Of a stretch of DNA of 64,000 nucleotides, positions 62,250 through 64,000 are shown one piece after another (positions within the stretch are counted from its first letter, which is position 1; the number at the start of each line of letters is the position of its first letter). The stretch lies in NCBI GenBank assembly GCA_963662155.1, contig OY759263.1, positions 15,374,194 to 15,438,193 on the forward strand, given 5' to 3'. The translations under genes and the position numbers were made by a program. The DNA comes from Lamellibrachia columna (taxonomy: Eukaryota; Annelida; Polychaeta; Sabellida; Siboglinidae). The notes beneath the pieces were generated by a model. It did no database searches and had not been told where the DNA came from. It saw only the letters and a program-made list of their open reading frames with translations.

Positions 62250-64000
62250 AACAACCGGAAACGTGCTCAGCCTCCCATGCACGTCAAAATTGACATCATC
62301 GATGGCAGCTCCGTCACTTAAAACAACCGGAAACGTGCTCAGCCTTCCATGCACGTCAACATTGACATCATCGATGGCAGCTCCGTCACTTAAAACAACC
62401 GGAAACGTGCTCAGCCTTCCATGCACGTCAACATTGACACCATCGACGGCAGCTCCGTCACTTCAAACAACCGGAAACGTGCTCAGCCTTCCATGCACGT
62501 CAAAATTGACACCATCGACGGCAGCTCCGTCACTTAAAACAACCGGAAACGTGCTCAGCCTCCCATGCACGTCAACATTGATACCATCGACGGCAGCTCC
62601 GTCACTTAAAACAACCGGAAACGTGCTCAGCCTTCCATGCACGTCAACATTGACACCATCGACGGCAGCTCCGTCACTTAAAACAACCGGAAACGTGATC
62701 AGCCTTCCTTGCTCGTCAACATTGACACCATCGACGGCAGCTGCGTCACTTAAAACAACCGGAAACGTGCTCAGCCTCCCATGCACGTCAACATTGACAC
62801 CATCGATGGCAGCTCCGTCACTTAAAACAACCGGAAACGTGTTCAGCCTTCCATGCACGTCAACATTGACACAATCGACGGCAGCTCCGTCACTTAAAAC
62901 AACCGGAAACGTGCTCAGCCTCCCATGCACGTCAACTTTGACACCATCGCTGGCAGCTCCGTCACTTAAAACAACTGGAAACGTGTTCAGCATCCCATGC
63001 ACGTCAACATTGACACCATCGACGGCAGCTCCGTCACTTAAAACAACCGGAAACTTGCTCAGCCTCCCATGCACGTCAACATTGACACCATCGATGGCAG
63101 CTCCGTCACTTAAAACAACCGGAAACGTGCTCAGCCTCCCATGCACGTCAACATTGACACCATCGATGGCAGCTCCGTCACTTAAAACAACCAGAAACGT
63201 GATCAGCCTCCCATGCACGTCAACATTGACATCATCGACGGCAGCTCCGTCACTTCAAACAACCGGAAACGTGCTCAGCCTCCCATGCACGTCAACATTG
63301 ACATCATCGATGGCAGCTCCGTCACTTAAAACAACCGGAAACGTGCTCAGCCTTCCATGCACGTCAACATTGACACCATCGACGGCAGCTCCGTCACTTA
63401 AAACAACCGGAAACGTGCTCAGCCTTCCTTGCTCGTCAACATTGACACCATCGACGGCAGCTGCGTCACTTAAAACAACCGGAAACGTGCTCAGCCTCCC
63501 ATGCACGTCAACATTGACACCATCGATGGCAGCTCCGTCACTTAAAACAACCGGAAACGTGTTCAGCCTTCCATGCACGTCAACATTGACACAATCGACG
63601 GCAGCTCCGTCACTTAAAACAACCGGAAACGTGCTCAGCCTCCCATGCACGTCAACTTTGACACCATCGCTGGGAGCTCCGTCACTTAAAACAACTGGAA
63701 ACGTGTTCAGCATCCCATGCACGTCAACATTGACACCATCGACGGCAGCTCCGTCACTTAAAACAACCGGAAACTTGCTCAGCCTCCCATGCACGTCAAC
63801 ATTGACACCATCGATGGCAGCTCCGTCACTTAAAACAACCGGAAACGTGCTCAGCCTCCCATGCACGTCAACATTGACATCATTGATGGCAGCTCCGTCA
63901 CTTAAAACAACCGGAAACGTGCTCAGCCTTCCATGCACGTCAACATTGACACAATCGACGGCAGCTCCGTCACTTAAAACAACCGTAAACGTGTTCAGCC
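62250..64000. repeat. 72-bp satellite, about 24 copies, with a 720-bp higher-order repeat
   Basis: Units such as ACGTCAACATTGACACCATC, GACGGCAGCTCCGTCACTTA, AAACAACCGGAAACGTGCTC plus AGCCTCCCATGC. The unit is 24 codons long and the minus strand stays open over most of it (HGRLSTFPVV, LSDGAAVDGVNVD), broken only where CTTAAAAC becomes CTTCAAAC (62461 and 63253). Diagnostic variants recur exactly 720 bp apart: CCTTGCTCGTC at 62706 and 63426, CAACTTTGACACC at 62933 and 63653, AAACTTGCTC at 63052 and 63772. Runs off the right edge. Confidence 0.95.

Noticed and set aside
62103..63938. Repeat protein encoded by the 72-bp satellite on the minus strand
   Set aside because: Not annotated as a gene, because the frame is interrupted by recurring TGA variants and has no start or splice support; kept as a finding only.

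Overview
The window is eukaryotic, almost certainly from a marine invertebrate, and a lophotrochozoan such as a mollusc is my best guess. The reasons are short phase-1 exons with GT-AG introns, AT-rich introns, many decayed non-LTR retrotransposons (CR1/L2-like and RTE-like), hAT transposons, a Gypsy fragment, and very long microsatellites. I see no tRNA, rRNA, operon or CRISPR. The species cannot be fixed from the sequence alone.

The real genes are two divergent multi-exon genes for secreted mosaic proteins, about 8 kb apart head to head. The minus-strand gene starts with a signal-peptide exon at 23130-23046 and runs off the left edge. Its order is signal, kringle, kringle, FTP (fucolectin/F5-8C-like), EGF x3, FTP, EGF, FTP, EGF x3. 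The plus-strand gene starts with a signal-peptide exon at 31032-31113, continues as six almost identical FTP domains (two exons each) and one EGF exon (58535-58645), and may continue to the right. Every module boundary is phase 1, so all pieces splice in frame. Many of these exons are too short, or lie in the wrong frame, to show up as long ORFs.

The plus-strand FTP domains keep the His/Arg/Arg fucose-binding residues and the vicinal Cys-Cys known from eel fucolectin. All three minus-strand FTP domains have lost part of that site. The plus-strand array grew as alternating A and B type modules (order B A B A B A). A module pair of about 7-8.5 kb, carrying a hAT element and a TA-target MITE, was duplicated as a block. 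Empty target sites for both elements can be read in sister modules.

Layout: 1-23 kb, minus gene with LINE, hAT-like and minisatellite insertions in its introns. 23-31 kb, divergent spacer with a LINE 3' end, a MITE, a Gypsy LTR/gag fragment and a 41-bp repeat. 31-58.7 kb, plus gene, whose first intron holds two decayed LINEs and a 394-bp CCCG tract. 58.7-62.2 kb, TG tract and LINE fragment. 62.25-64 kb, a 72-bp satellite with a 10-unit higher-order repeat running off the right edge.
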